DNA of 64,000 bases from Formosa sp. L2A11 (GCF_009796865.1 NZ_CP047028.1:1054001-1118000); one strand, 5' to 3'. Shown: positions 1 through 10,218, counted from the stretch's first letter. Translations and numbers: made by a program. Notes: generated by a model not told the origin, from the sequence alone.

Positions 1-634
1 AAAACGACAGTAATAAGAGTAATGTTACTGCACTAGCTACTAAATTAGCTATAAAAATATAATTGATTTGATAATCTTCTTTGCAAATAGTATCTAGAAA
101 ACCAAGATGATAAGACCAATCTTTTAAACCTAGAAGGAAGAATAAATTAAGCCCTAAGTTAATTACAACATTCACAATTTTTATAATCGCGTATGTCATA
201 GATTTTTCGTTAGCACGTAACCATGCAAAAGGTATAATAACCAACGCATCCAGAAGTAAAATCCAGATAACAAGTTTAATATACTCGACCTTAATTTCTG
301 TGATATAAGCAATCTGATTTTGAAATATCAATGCCAATCCAAAAAACACAAAAGATGAAATTGCTAAAGAGATGGTAGAGGTTCCTACAACTACATCTTG
401 GTCTTTCTCCTTATTAAAAAACCTAAAAAAGGCGGTTTCCATTCCATAAGCAAGAATAACATTAAATATTACAAACCAAGAGAAGATAACCGATACGGTA
501 CCATATTCCGCAACCGAGTTTAATACTCCTGGCGACGTATATAATGGCACCAAAAAAAAATTAAGCATACGAGGCAGCACTGTTGCTAAACCGTAAATAA
601 ATGTCTGTTTAAAAAGGCGTTGTAAGGTGCTCAA
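1..634 (-). CDS. Polysaccharide flippase (Wzx/MATE-like), 5' part
   Basis: Reading from position 634 leftwards gives one open frame of about 211 codons that leaves the window without a stop, so the C-terminal part is missing. The N-terminus (STLQRLFKQTFIYGLATVLP, then RMLNFFLVPLYT) matches the start typical of flavobacterial lipopolysaccharide/O-antigen flippases, integral inner-membrane proteins that move lipid-linked sugars across the membrane. Several hydrophobic helices alternate with short charged loops. The start is taken as TTG at 634-632 because no ATG lies upstream in frame and the conserved N-terminus begins there; an internal ATG would remove the first conserved helix. The small lipoprotein gene follows upstream with a 66-bp gap. 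Family is fairly certain, substrate unknown. Confidence 0.75.
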   Translation of the reverse strand, partial: MSTLQRLFKQTFIYGLATVLPRMLNFFLVPLYTSPGVLNSVAEYGTVSVIFSWFVIFNVILAYGMETAFFRFFNKEKDQDVVVGTSTISLAISSFVFFGLALIFQNQIAYITEIKVEYIKLVIWILLLDALVIIPFAWLRANEKSMTYAIIKIVNVVINLGLNLFFLLGLKDWSYHLGFLDTICKEDYQINYIFIANLVASAVTLLLLLSF

Positions 635-700
635 TATATTGAATATTCTAGGAGGATAAAAGTATTGAAATCAGTAGAACTAAAAAAGGAAACACACTAA

Positions 701-1201
701 TTATTGGTGTTTAGGTCTTGCCTTAGGTATTAATGGTGCTTGTTTACGATACAGACCCTCATATTTAAAATATTTAACATCTCCTGAATCTGTATAACGA
801 ATTATACATGCACTATCTTCTAACTGAAACTTTGCCTGTTTTTCTGTACTTTCTAAAACCATTTGGTCTGTAACAGCATTAGCTTTTAAAATGGAGATAT
901 TTTGATTAGATGCATTCACTTTACGACCTACAAACAATAACGGATTATTGTTATTTTGTTTTAATGGTAATTGATAGGCTTCAAAATAAATACTATCTAA
1001 GGTAATATTGGCAGGAAGTGCCTCTTGTAAATCTACAAATATATTAATACCAGAGCCTCCTGTTTTTACTCCAGATGTCCAAGATTTTGTATAGACTTCT
1101 TTAATAGCAACCGGAGCTTCTTTTTCAATTTTTTGTGAAGCACAGTTTGTAATAGAACTTAGCAAAACACTAAATAAAAAAAAGATTTTTAAAAATTTCA
1201 T
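701..1201 (-). CDS. Small predicted lipoprotein, unknown function
   Basis: The 166-residue product begins MKFLKIFFLF and has a lipoprotein signal with the lipobox SITNC, Cys20. After that comes a mixed-charge, probably beta-rich domain with no motif I recognise; the C-terminus is short and basic (KARPKHQ). The frame is open to 1273, but the ATG at 1201 is preferred: it gives a proper signal peptide, while the longer version would read through the ATP synthase terminator hairpin (1250-1277) and the promoter-like box at 1237-1244. It lies between a flippase gene and the atp operon. Likely an envelope lipoprotein; no function can be assigned. Confidence 0.7.
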   Translation of the reverse strand: MKFLKIFFLFSVLLSSITNCASQKIEKEAPVAIKEVYTKSWTSGVKTGGSGINIFVDLQEALPANITLDSIYFEAYQLPLKQNNNNPLLFVGRKVNASNQNISILKANAVTDQMVLESTEKQAKFQLEDSACIIRYTDSGDVKYFKYEGLYRKQAPLIPKARPKHQ

Positions 1202-1236
1202 AGTGCACATTTTGTATTTAATAAAGATAGTAAAAG

Positions 1237-1244
1237 CAAAGATA
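1237..1244 (-). promoter_or_regulatory. Candidate -7 promoter box of the small lipoprotein gene
   Basis: On the minus strand this reads TATCTTTG, a full match to the Bacteroidota -7 consensus TAnnTTTG. It lies 35 bases before the ATG at 1201 and just after the atp terminator, as expected for a new transcription unit. No convincing -33 TTG is seen at 19 bases. Confidence 0.45.
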
Positions 1245-1249
1245 CAGTA

Positions 1250-1277
1250 TAAAAAAAGCCTTGCTAATTGCAAGGCT
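1250..1277 (-). terminator. Rho-independent terminator of the atp operon
   Basis: On the minus strand an 8-bp perfect stem (AGCCTTGC / GCAAGGCT, 5-base loop) is followed directly by a run of seven T. It lies 77 bases after the atpG stop codon and closes the ATP synthase operon. Confidence 0.85.
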
Positions 1278-1353
1278 CTATATTGTAATGTGACATTAAT
1301 GTTTAGACTACTATCTAAAAATTATTATAATTTGCTTAATCTATTAGTAATTA

Positions 1354-2214
1354 CTAATTATTAAGAGCTTCTGCACCACCAACAATTTCTAATATTTCAT
1401 TAGTAATTGAAGCTTGACGTGCTTTGTTATAAGTTAATTTTAATTGATCTCTTAATTCTGTTGCGTTATCGGTTGCTTTATGCATAGCCGTCATACGTGC
1501 ACCGTGCTCGCTTGCAAACGAATCTCTAATCCCTTTAAATAATTGATTTTTTAAAGACTTAGGAATCAATTGTTCTATAATTTCTAATTTTGATGGCTCA
1601 AAAATATAATCCGTATTTACATTTTCATCAACTTCAATAGGTGAAATTGGTAAAAACTGCTCTGTTGTTACAATTTGAGTCGCTGCATTTTTAAATTGAT
1701 TGTAAACAATATCAATCTGATCGAAATCACCGTCTACAAACTGCTTCATTAAAGATTCAGCCATTCCAGAAACATTTTCAAAAGATAAATCATCGAAAAT
1801 ATCACTTCTATTTTCTATAATTTTATTTGTTTTCTTAAATGCATCATTTGCCTTTTTCCCAACAACAAGATAAGATATGTCTTTACCAGCATATTTTGTT
1901 TTAGCCAGATTATTTACCTCTTTAATAATGTTAGAGTTAAACGCACCACACAAACCTCTATTAGAAGTTACAGCTATAAGAAGTACTTTGTTTACTTCTC
2001 TTTGTTCTGAATATTTATTAGATATATTAGAATCTATAGTTGCACTTAACGTTACTAAAAGTTCGGAAAGCTTGCTTGAATAAGGACGCATAGCAGTAAT
2101 AGCATCTTGCGCTTTCTTAAGCTTTGCAGCCGATACCATTTTCATGGCACTGGTAATCTGCATCGTTGAAGATACCGAAGCTATTCTGTTACGTATTTCT
2201 TTTAAATTTGCCAT
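1354..2214 (-). CDS. atpG: ATP synthase F1 subunit gamma
   Basis: The 286-residue product is the central rotor shaft of F1, turning inside the alpha3-beta3 ring and coupling proton flow to ATP synthesis. The N-terminal helix (MANLKEIRNRIASV, residues 1-36) and C-terminal helix (about 235-284, ending EILEIVGGAEALNN) are the coiled-coil pair of the family; the middle domain carries SNRGLCG at 84-90. Length is normal. It is the last gene of the operon, 79 bp after atpA and followed by a hairpin terminator. Confidence 0.97.
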   Translation of the reverse strand: MANLKEIRNRIASVSSTMQITSAMKMVSAAKLKKAQDAITAMRPYSSKLSELLVTLSATIDSNISNKYSEQREVNKVLLIAVTSNRGLCGAFNSNIIKEVNNLAKTKYAGKDISYLVVGKKANDAFKKTNKIIENRSDIFDDLSFENVSGMAESLMKQFVDGDFDQIDIVYNQFKNAATQIVTTEQFLPISPIEVDENVNTDYIFEPSKLEIIEQLIPKSLKNQLFKGIRDSFASEHGARMTAMHKATDNATELRDQLKLTYNKARQASITNEILEIVGGAEALNN

Positions 2215-2293
2215 GTTTTATACTAGAATAAAGTATTGAGTATTCAGTAGTGAGATGGTTTAAACAACCTCACTACTCAATACTAAAATCTAA

Positions 2294-3874
2294 TTAAGCT
2301 TTAAATTTTACTGATAATTCTTTTGCTACGGCTGTTAATGTATCTGTAACTTCATCAGTTAATTTTCCTGATTTTAAAGTGCTTAATACATCTGCATGCT
2401 TAGCTTTTAAAAATTCAAGGTAATCACTTTGAAATTCTTTTACTTTATCAACAGGTACGTCTTTTAATAAGTTTTTAGATCCTGCATAAATAATTGCAAC
2501 TTGATCTTCTACTTTAAACGGATCGTTTTGAGCTTGTTTTAAAATCTCTACGTTACGTTTACCTTTATTAATTACATTTAAAGTTACAGCATCTAAATCT
2601 GATCCAAACTTAGCGAAAGCTTCTAGCTCACGGTATTGTGCTTGATCCAGTTTTAAAGTACCTGATACTTTTTTCATAGATTTAATCTGAGCGTTACCAC
2701 CAACACGAGATACAGAAATACCTACGTTAATTGCTGGACGTACACCAGAGTTAAATAAATCTCCATCTAAGAAGATTTGTCCATCTGTAATAGAAATTAC
2801 GTTTGTTGGGATATATGCCGAAACGTCTCCTGCTTGTGTTTCAATAATTGGTAAAGCTGTTAAAGAACCACCACCTTTTACAATTGGTTTTAATGAATCT
2901 GGTAAATCATTCATTTCTTTAGCAATTTCATCATTATTAATGACTTTTGCAGAACGTTCTAATAAACGAGAGTGTAAGTAAAATACATCTCCAGGATATG
3001 CTTCACGTCCTGGTGGACGTCTTAATAATAAAGATACCTCACGGTAAGCTACAGCTTGTTTAGATAAATCATCAAAAACAATTAAAGCTGGTCTACCAGT
3101 ATCTCTAAAATATTCTCCAATAGATGCTCCTGTAAAAGGTGCATAAACTTGCATTGCAGCAGGATCTGATGCGTTTGCAGCTACTATTGTAGTATAAGCT
3201 AAAGCTCCTTTTTCTTCAAGGGTTTTAGCAATTAAAGCTACTGTTGATGCTTTTTGTCCAACAGCAACATATATACAATATACAGGCTCACCTGCATCGT
3301 AAAATTCTTTTTGATTTAAAATGGCATCAATACAAACAGCAGTTTTTCCTGTTTGTCTGTCTCCAATAACCAATTCACGTTGCCCTCTACCAACTGGGAT
3401 CATAGCATCAATTGCTTTAATTCCTGTTTGTAACGGTTCTGTTACTGGCTCTCTAAAGATAACACCTGGAGCTTTACGCTCTAAAGGCATTTCGTAAGTT
3501 TTACCAGTGATTGGTCCTTTACCATCAATAGGGTTTCCTAAAGTATCTACAACACGACCAACAATACCTTCACCTACATTAATAGATGCGATACGCTCTG
3601 TACGTTTTACTGTTGTTCCTTCTTTAACAAATTGTGAAGGTCCTAATAATACTACACCTACGTTATCTTCTTCAAGGTTTAATACAATTCCTTCAAGACC
3701 ATCTCCGAAATCTACTAACTCACCATATTGTGCATTAGCTAATCCGTAAACACGTGCAATACCATCTCCTACAGTTAATACTGTACCTACCTCATTTAGA
3801 GTTGCTCCTGCTTCAAAACCTTGTAGTTGTTGCTTTAGGATTGCTGTTACTTCAGCTGGTTTTACTTCTGCCAT
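2294..3874 (-). CDS. atpA: ATP synthase F1 subunit alpha
   Basis: The 526-residue product is the non-catalytic nucleotide-binding subunit of F1. The P-loop GDRQTGKT is at 171-178, and the family signature with the arginine finger region (GISVSRVGG) lies near residue 388. The N-terminal beta-barrel domain (about 25-95) and C-terminal helical domain are complete. It sits 55 bp after atpH and before atpG. The catalytic beta subunit (atpD) and epsilon (atpC) are not adjacent; in Bacteroidota these normally form a separate operon, so their absence is expected. Confidence 0.98.
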   Translation of the reverse strand: MAEVKPAEVTAILKQQLQGFEAGATLNEVGTVLTVGDGIARVYGLANAQYGELVDFGDGLEGIVLNLEEDNVGVVLLGPSQFVKEGTTVKRTERIASINVGEGIVGRVVDTLGNPIDGKGPITGKTYEMPLERKAPGVIFREPVTEPLQTGIKAIDAMIPVGRGQRELVIGDRQTGKTAVCIDAILNQKEFYDAGEPVYCIYVAVGQKASTVALIAKTLEEKGALAYTTIVAANASDPAAMQVYAPFTGASIGEYFRDTGRPALIVFDDLSKQAVAYREVSLLLRRPPGREAYPGDVFYLHSRLLERSAKVINNDEIAKEMNDLPDSLKPIVKGGGSLTALPIIETQAGDVSAYIPTNVISITDGQIFLDGDLFNSGVRPAINVGISVSRVGGNAQIKSMKKVSGTLKLDQAQYRELEAFAKFGSDLDAVTLNVINKGKRNVEILKQAQNDPFKVEDQVAIIYAGSKNLLKDVPVDKVKEFQSDYLEFLKAKHADVLSTLKSGKLTDEVTDTLTAVAKELSVKFKA

Positions 3875-3929
3875 TTTATTTAGATATAAGCTCTAATCGA
3901 AATAATTTCCGATTAAAAAATTTATAAAA

Positions 3930-4466
3930 TTAATTTAATGAAAATTCTTGTTTTATTTTATTCAGCTTATTTGCTACACTTGCGTCGTATTGCAAATCGC
4001 CAATACGTAATACGAAACCACCAATAATGTCTTCGTCTATTACGTTTTTAACTTCTACTGTTTTACCTGTTAATTCTTTTAGTTTCGCTAAAACTTTAAC
4101 TTCTAAATCGCTAGTTAATGGTACTACTGTAGTTACTGTTGCTAGTTCTGCACCAGATAACTGTTCAAATAATTGATTGTATTTGGTAGCGACATCTCCT
4201 AAAATAGATATTCTTCTATTTGTAATTAAAGTATCGAATAAATTAACAGTTAATGGAGTGATGTTATTAAATATTTGTAATAACGCCGACTTCTTAACAG
4301 CAGATTTTACAACAGGACTTTCTAGCATATCGCTTAAGTCTTTACTGTCTGAAATAGTATTAGCAATTAAAGACATATCTGTATTTACGACTTCTGCCGA
4401 ATTACTACTTTGTGCTAATTCTATAACTGCTTTTGCGTAACGTATTGCTGCTCTTGTTCCTGCCAT
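3930..4466 (-). CDS. atpH: ATP synthase F1 subunit delta (OSCP)
   Basis: The 178-residue product is the delta subunit, which sits on top of the F1 head and anchors it to the peripheral stalk made by subunit b. The N-terminus (AGTRAAIRYAKAVIELA) and the C-terminal segment EDIIGGFVLRIGDLQYDASV (about 145-164) are characteristic of the OSCP/delta family. The start codon lies only 5 bp after the atpF stop codon, suggesting translational coupling between the two stalk subunits. Confidence 0.96.
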   Translation of the reverse strand: MAGTRAAIRYAKAVIELAQSSNSAEVVNTDMSLIANTISDSKDLSDMLESPVVKSAVKKSALLQIFNNITPLTVNLFDTLITNRRISILGDVATKYNQLFEQLSGAELATVTTVVPLTSDLEVKVLAKLKELTGKTVEVKNVIDEDIIGGFVLRIGDLQYDASVANKLNKIKQEFSLN

Positions 4467-4471
4467 TATTT

Positions 4472-4963
4472 CTAGTTTAAAGAAGATTTACCTAATAAAG
4501 ATTCAACCAATTCTAATTGTTTGTCTTTATTTGATAATTCACCACGTACCACTTTTTCAGCAATTTCTAAAGATAATTCTGCAACGTGATTTTTAAGTTC
4601 GATCATTGCCGATTTCTTTTCGCTTTCAATAGCACTTTTTGCAGCCTCAATCATGTTATGAGATTGTTTCTGTGCTTCATCTTTAGCGTCTGAAATAATT
4701 TTATTTTTAATTTCTCTAGCATCTTTAAGCATATCTTCTCTTTCTGCGCGAGCTTCATGAAGAATACGTTCGTTATCTGCTTTTAAATTTTGAATTTCTC
4801 TGCGAGCTTCCTCTGCAGACATAAGGGCCTTATTAATAGAATCTTCTCTCCCTTTTACGGCTCCTAAAATAGGTTTCCAAGCGAATTTCTTTAACAAGAA
4901 AAAGAATATAATAAAAATTGCCGTGGTCCAAAAGACTAAACTTTCTGGTGCTATTAAATTCAT
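4472..4963 (-). CDS. atpF: ATP synthase Fo subunit b
   Basis: The 163-residue product is the peripheral stalk subunit. One N-terminal membrane helix (about residues 9-27, rich in F and I) is followed by a long charged, heptad-like helix (about 35-150) that dimerises and reaches up to F1. Length and layout are typical. It follows atpE by 90 bp and precedes atpH by 5 bp. Confidence 0.96.
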   Translation of the reverse strand: MNLIAPESLVFWTTAIFIIFFFLLKKFAWKPILGAVKGREDSINKALMSAEEARREIQNLKADNERILHEARAEREDMLKDAREIKNKIISDAKDEAQKQSHNMIEAAKSAIESEKKSAMIELKNHVAELSLEIAEKVVRGELSNKDKQLELVESLLGKSSLN

Positions 4964-5053
4964 AATTTATATAATTATAATAAAGTTGATTTTTGTTGAA
5001 AAACATCCTGTAACCAACCGTTACAGGATGTTTAGTTTTTCTTTTTCAAAAAA

Positions 5054-5272
<219 letters not shown>

Positions 5273-5293
5273 TTAATAATTAAAAAACTCGAT

Positions 5294-6379
5294 TTAATGA
5301 TGGTCTTCGGCAACAGCCTGACCAATAAATAATGCCGATAATAATGTAAACACATAAGCTTGTAACGCTGCAACTAATAACTCTAGAGCACTCATAAACA
5401 GTACAAAGAATCCTGAAACAGGAGCAATAGCAGGTGTTTTAAATATAAAAATTAAAGACACTAAACTTAATATAATAATATGTCCAGCAGTAATGTTTGC
5501 AAATAAACGAATCATTAATGCGAATGGTTTTGTTAACATTCCAATAAACTCAATAGGAATCATAATTGGATATAATGCTTTAGGCACTGGCGGCATTAAA
5601 ATATGTTTCCAGTATGTTTTATTACCACTAAACGTTGTAACTAAAAAGGTAATAAAAGCTAAAACAAAAGTAAAGTAAATGTTTCCTGTTAAGTTAGAAC
5701 TAAAAGGAAAGAAAGGCACCAAACCAATAAGGTTGTTAATCCATATAAAGAAAAATATAGTTAATAAATATGGCATAAACTTAGCATATTTATGTTCTCC
5801 TATATTAGGAATAGCAATATCGTCTCTTACAAAAGTAATAAGTGGCTCCATGAAACTAGCTAATCCTTTTGGTGCTTTATCGTTTTTCTTATAAGATCTT
5901 GCTACTGCAGAGAACAACAAGAATAATATAATTGCAGACAAAATCATTGAAAACACATTTTTCGTAATTGAAAAATCTAAAGGACGTGCATCAAAATTAA
6001 AAGCATTTTTATCATCTGCTGTTAACGTCTCATATTTATCTGTGTAATAAATAACTTCTGTATCACGAACAAAAGAGTGTCCTCCTTTTTCTACAACGTG
6101 GTGACCGCTGTTATCGTGATGAAATGCTTTTGAAGAAAAAATGGTTAACCCATTATCTGTCCATAAAATTACTGGTAAGTAGAAAGAATATGCCTCGCCA
6201 TCATAATCGAACATATGGAATTCGTGAGAATCTCCAATGTGTCCATTAATTAAATCGTTTGCATTAAATTCTGTCTCTTCTTCCCCATGTTCGTTCCCGT
6301 GTTGGGCGAAGCTAAAAAACGGAAGTACAGCCAAAATGACTGTTACTAAACATTTGATAGATTTTTTTGCTATCATCAT
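5294..6379 (-). CDS. atpB: ATP synthase Fo subunit a
   Basis: The 361-residue product is the stator subunit with the proton half-channels. The essential arginine is Arg291 in FALMIRLFANITAGH. The N-terminal 140 residues hold a signal-like hydrophobic segment (about 8-25) and a His/Glu-rich exported domain, a long extension usual in Bacteroidota but absent from E. coli AtpB. Five to six membrane helices follow (from about 141). Two tandem ATG codons allow a start one residue later. It is 39 bp before atpE and has a promoter-like box about 40 bases upstream. Confidence 0.96.
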   Translation of the reverse strand: MMIAKKSIKCLVTVILAVLPFFSFAQHGNEHGEEETEFNANDLINGHIGDSHEFHMFDYDGEAYSFYLPVILWTDNGLTIFSSKAFHHDNSGHHVVEKGGHSFVRDTEVIYYTDKYETLTADDKNAFNFDARPLDFSITKNVFSMILSAIILFLLFSAVARSYKKNDKAPKGLASFMEPLITFVRDDIAIPNIGEHKYAKFMPYLLTIFFFIWINNLIGLVPFFPFSSNLTGNIYFTFVLAFITFLVTTFSGNKTYWKHILMPPVPKALYPIMIPIEFIGMLTKPFALMIRLFANITAGHIIILSLVSLIFIFKTPAIAPVSGFFVLFMSALELLVAALQAYVFTLLSALFIGQAVAEDHH

Positions 6380-6418
6380 ACTTTTTTAAATATAATTTAC
6401 GGTCTCCAAATTTTGGTG

Positions 6419-6426
6419 CAAAAATA
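6419..6426 (-). promoter_or_regulatory. Candidate -7 promoter box upstream of atpB
   Basis: TATTTTTG on the minus strand, 40 bases before the atpB start, in the 126-bp gap between atpB and the preceding membrane protein gene. It fits the TAnnTTTG consensus; the -33 region at 19-base spacing reads TTT rather than TTG. This could give the structural atp genes their own promoter, separate from the bactofilin/AtpZ genes. Confidence 0.45.
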
Positions 6427-6505
6427 CATTTTTAATTAACATTATAAAGTTAATAACTAATTTTTTTACTCTTAAACCACCACTTTTTGAGGAATTGTCA
6501 ATTTT

Positions 6506-6895
6506 TTAAGGTTTATTAACTAATAGCTTTACAACAAAAACAGTTTCGATAAGTAAGTATATAAAATAAGGTACAAAAAAGCCTATAACATCGCCCTGAG
6601 GAGTCTCTTTAGAATTTAAGATTAAAGGAAGTAGAAACACAATGGTAGCGAACATTTTAAGAACACCACAAGTCATAAATGCAAAACCAGTTTTGTCTAA
6701 AAAAACACTATTTACATAAATAACCGAAGTATAAACTATTACTGTAGCGACAAAATGAAACACATAAATACTCCAAGTTGATAAATAAAAGACATGCGAA
6801 CTTTCTAATTTCTGAACTAGAAATGTTTGCAAGACACATAAAACTATAGTTAACGGCACTAATACCATTAAAAAAGAACGTAATTTTTGTTTCAT
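6506..6895 (-). CDS. Small membrane protein in the AtpI position, unknown function
   Basis: The 129-residue product (start MKQKLRSFLMVLVPL) has four predicted membrane helices (about 8-28, 39-58, 70-90, 104-124) and little else. It lies between AtpZ and atpB, where many bacteria encode the AtpI helper of c-ring assembly, and its size and topology resemble AtpI, but I see no diagnostic motif. The ATG at 6895 is chosen over an upstream in-frame ATG at 6967, which would overlap the AtpZ gene by 50 bp. A role in ATP synthase assembly is inferred from position only. Confidence 0.7.
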   Translation of the reverse strand: MKQKLRSFLMVLVPLTIVLCVLQTFLVQKLESSHVFYLSTWSIYVFHFVATVIVYTSVIYVNSVFLDKTGFAFMTCGVLKMFATIVFLLPLILNSKETPQGDVIGFFVPYFIYLLIETVFVVKLLVNKP

Positions 6896-6917
6896 TAAAA
6901 CATAAAAATTTTTAATC

Positions 6918-7136
6918 TTAATTGTTAAGATTAGTGACTTGCTTAATAATTTGATACATGGCGCCAATTACACCAATTAAAGAAAAAATAACAGTATAAG
7001 CACTGTATTGGTTTGGGTATTTACCATCTAACTTAATACCTACAAATGTCATCACTCCTATTATAGCTATCATTTGGAAAGCCATACCAGAAAATCTGAC
7101 ATAATTATTAAGCTGTTTTTTCTTTAGTTCTTTCAT
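6918..7136 (-). CDS. AtpZ/AtpI family protein
   Basis: The 72-residue product has a short basic N-terminus and two membrane helices (about 17-34 and 45-64) separated by a loop with GIKLDGKYP, the pattern of the AtpZ family (ATPase_gene1). Family members are linked with ion supply to or assembly of ATP synthase. The start lies inside the 3' end of the bactofilin gene (29-bp overlap), so translation is probably coupled to it. The atp genes follow. Confidence 0.85.
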   Translation of the reverse strand: MKELKKKQLNNYVRFSGMAFQMIAIIGVMTFVGIKLDGKYPNQYSAYTVIFSLIGVIGAMYQIIKQVTNLNN

Positions 7137-7515
7137 TTTTAATCGCTTTCACACCACTTTTCATAACACAAGTTACATCAAAATTCGCTCCAGGATCTAC
7201 GGCTAGTTTAGCTACAGTAACATCGCCTTGAATATCTGCAGTAGATTTTAAAGTTAACGTACCAGATAATTGTAATTTACCAGAAAACTTACCTTCAAAA
7301 TAAGCATCTGTGCCTTCTAAAGTTCCGTTAATAAATCCGGTTTTTCCAACCACTACTTTTCCAGGTGTTTTTAAATTTCCTTCTACAATACCGTCTATTC
7401 TAAATCCGCCCTCACTACTTAAATCACCTACAATTTTGGTGCCTTGAGCTATAATATTTTGATTTCCTGATGCGTCCACACTTTGTTGTTTTTCCTTTTT
7501 GCTATCCTTAAACAT
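7108..7515 (-). CDS. Bactofilin family polymer-forming protein
   Basis: The 135-residue product has a disordered polar N-terminus (about 1-24), then a right-handed beta-helix domain (about 25-115) with the bactofilin pattern of short repeats such as GDLSSEGGFRIDGIVEGNL. The C-terminus is basic. Bactofilins self-assemble into nucleotide-free filaments that position cell-wall enzymes or other factors at the membrane. It is 31 bp after the porW/sprE gene and overlaps the AtpZ gene by 29 bp, which places a cytoskeletal gene at the head of the ATP synthase cluster. Confidence 0.9.
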   Translation of the reverse strand: MFKDSKKEKQQSVDASGNQNIIAQGTKIVGDLSSEGGFRIDGIVEGNLKTPGKVVVGKTGFINGTLEGTDAYFEGKFSGKLQLSGTLTLKSTADIQGDVTVAKLAVDPGANFDVTCVMKSGVKAIKNERTKEKTA

Positions 7516-7546
7516 AGTAATTAATTTGGGGGAATTAGTTTATAAA

Positions 7547-10112
7547 TTATTTTGAGTTAAATATTTTTTCTAAATTTTTATGAATCTGCATCATTTGATA
7601 ATTATCTGATGAGATTACGAAATAAGGTTTTGTAATCTTATTCTTATCTTTCTTTTCAAACAAATCCTTAAATCCTTCTGCGACTACTAAATTACTAAAA
7701 CCATGAACAATAACAAAAGTTGTTGTTATTGAATACACATCTTTAGACGATGATAAATCGTAGTATCTTACTTTTTCTAATTCTATATTTTAATTTTTCA
7801 ACAAAAGCATCAATATTTTTCTCCGAGGTATTATCGAATTGATAGACAACTTTAAAACGCGTTCCATAATCGTAATTATAAAACTCTGATTTTTTTAAAC
7901 CAGGTAACACATTGCGTCTTAACTCTTCTGCTCTTTGTCCTTCTGGAAGATTAGGGTACGATAAAGCAACATCGTTTAATGCTTTTAAATAAGCCTCGAA
8001 ACCATATAATCTACCTGTAGCTGTTGCTTTTAATAAATCGAATTTTGCAACAATATCGTCGCCTTCAAAATCATGAATATTAACTTCGCAAAGCGCAATA
8101 ACATCTTCATACTGCTGGGCCTCAAATACTTTATGTACCTTATTATACATACTTTCCGGGCTATTTAAGTCTTGAGCAACGGCTTGATCGGGATTACGTA
8201 ATATTTCTGCGTAACGCGAATCTGAATGATTTGTTAGTATATCTTTTTTTATTATTTCTGCTTCACCACTTTCTCCTAACAATTCATAATCTTTATATAA
8301 ATTGTATTTTCCTGGTACAATTAAGCGATCTTCGGGGTTACTTATTAAAAGCTCCTGGAGCTTACTTTTAGATAATTCGTAATCACTAAATTTTTCTTTA
8401 TAGATAACACCCAATTGAAAATAGGCATAGTTACGTTCTTTAGTAATACTATCTATAATTTTTTCGTCGATAGGAATTTGATCTAAATAAAATTGTGGCT
8501 TATACATATCTCCACTTAAATCTAAACCTTCCTTTTCTGTAGACACAACAATAGCAGTTGGGCCAGAAAAACTCATATTAGACCAACGCCAGTTATCTTC
8601 ATTTTTTCTATCTCCCCAATTTTTTATAAATTCATTCTTACCGTAAGATGCTGTTGTGTTATTGTAAAAATAAAATGTGTTGGCAATTTTATCTGCACTT
8701 TCGCGATCTTGAAAAGACGAACCTTTAGTATTTACATTAAACCCAGAATTAGAACTTAACACTTCTTGAGCTCTAGCTGCCGCTTCTTGACGCTCGTATT
8801 CTAATTCGGCTTTCATTTTTAATTCATCTGTATAGGTTTCAAAAAAGGTTAACCGCTCGGCCTCGGGTAAGTTTATTAAATGAATAACGCTATCGTTTAC
8901 TTTAGAAATGTCTTCATAATAAATAACATCGTCTAAATTATCACGTTCGCGTTTTACTGTTCTATACCTTTTAGAGTTTAATTTAAGATTGGTTAATGTA
9001 CTATCAAAATAAGCACCTGCCGTTTTATACTCGGCATCATTAAAACTTAAATCTCCAAGAATTTTATAATTTCTGGCATTTAATTCTTTGTCGTTTCGAC
9101 GAGTTCGTAACGATTTATTGTAATATACAACACCTAAAGAATCGCTATTTGTTGCTAAGTAATATTCTCCTATTTGATGATAAATACGACCTAAATACGG
9201 ACGGTTTTCACGATTTTCTTCTAGTTTCGCTAAAGTTTCTGAAAACGCTAATTTATCTCCAGTTTCGTAATCAAAATTCTTAGCTTTTTCTATATAAGCT
9301 CCGATGTAGTAATCTCTAGAAATTTTACGATTCATTTTTATAACACGATCAAAAGTAATATTCGCACTATCCTTATACCCTAAGGTATTGTACAATTGGC
9401 CTTTTATAAATAAAAAACGTGCACGTTCTTCATTTTTGGGTGTTACTTCTGCTGCAATTTCTAAATATGCAATTGCCGTATCTACAACTTTAATATTAAG
9501 ATAAGCTTGTGCTAAAGTAGATGTTGCGTCTGATAGTTCCTGCCCTTTTAAATGTTCTAAATTTAATAATCGCTTTAAATTTTTAATGGCCAACTCATCG
9601 TTATCTAAACGCATGTTGGTTTTTTCTCGCCAAACACGAGCCACATTAATTTTATCGCTTAACGGATATTTATACAAAATATAATTAAAGGCTTCTAGAG
9701 CAGGAATAAAACGCTGATCGAAATATCTAGCCTTACCTAAAAGTAAGTAAGCTTCGTCCATTTTAGGGTTTTTCTCTTTCCCTTTAATATTCATGGAATG
9801 CTTTTGAATGGCTTTTACCGCTTTCCTTTCTGCTCTAGAAAAATTCTCATTTTTAGATTGCCCAGGAAGCATAGCATCATCTGTAAAATCTAAACGTTCT
9901 AATTGAAGTACATTCCAATAATCGTCATGATATTCTTCATTAAGGCGATCACGACCGTTTTCTAAGGCTATATTACCATTATAAAGTATATTATAATCTG
10001 TGGCCATTGCATGAAAATTTCTACTTATAAATTTGTCCTTTTTTCGAGAACAGTTTACGAGTAGAAAAGCAGAAATACATGCTATAAAAATGACCTTAAA
10101 AGATGTTTTCAA
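7547..10112 (-). pseudogene. porW: Type IX secretion/gliding lipoprotein PorW/SprE, frameshifted near the C-terminus
   Basis: The main frame (10112-7743) encodes 789 residues: lipoprotein signal with Cys21 (FLLVNC), many tetratricopeptide-like helical repeats, and the length and layout of SprE/PorW, the outer-membrane lipoprotein linking the type IX secretion motor to the translocon. It ends in an out-of-character basic tail (RIRKSKILRFIIV). The next frame continues as NIELEKVRYYDLSSSKDVYS and a tail with FVIVHGF and MMQIHKNLEKIF, a natural end for this family, stopping at 7547. Removing one A in the A/T-rich run at 7783-7800 joins the two into 854 residues, close to the usual length. Either a real mutation, a sequencing error in an A-run, or frameshifting. 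Only about the last 80 residues are affected, so the truncated form might still work. Confidence 0.85.
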
Positions 10113-10218
10113 CGTTGGGATATTTAATCAAATAAATAACTATAAACTCTTGCTATTATTATGCAAAGCGGTAAAAATAAGCATCTTTTTTGATTAACCT
10201 ATAAAAATAGAATGACAT

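Noticed and set aside
1202..1273. N-terminal extension of the small lipoprotein gene
   Set aside because: It would read through the atp terminator hairpin and a promoter box and would hide the lipoprotein signal.
7547..7738. A separate 63-codon gene with GTG start downstream of porW/sprE
   Set aside because: Its frame continues upstream without a stop through KVRYYDLSSSK and fits as the missing C-terminus of the lipoprotein; it is the frameshifted tail, not an independent gene.
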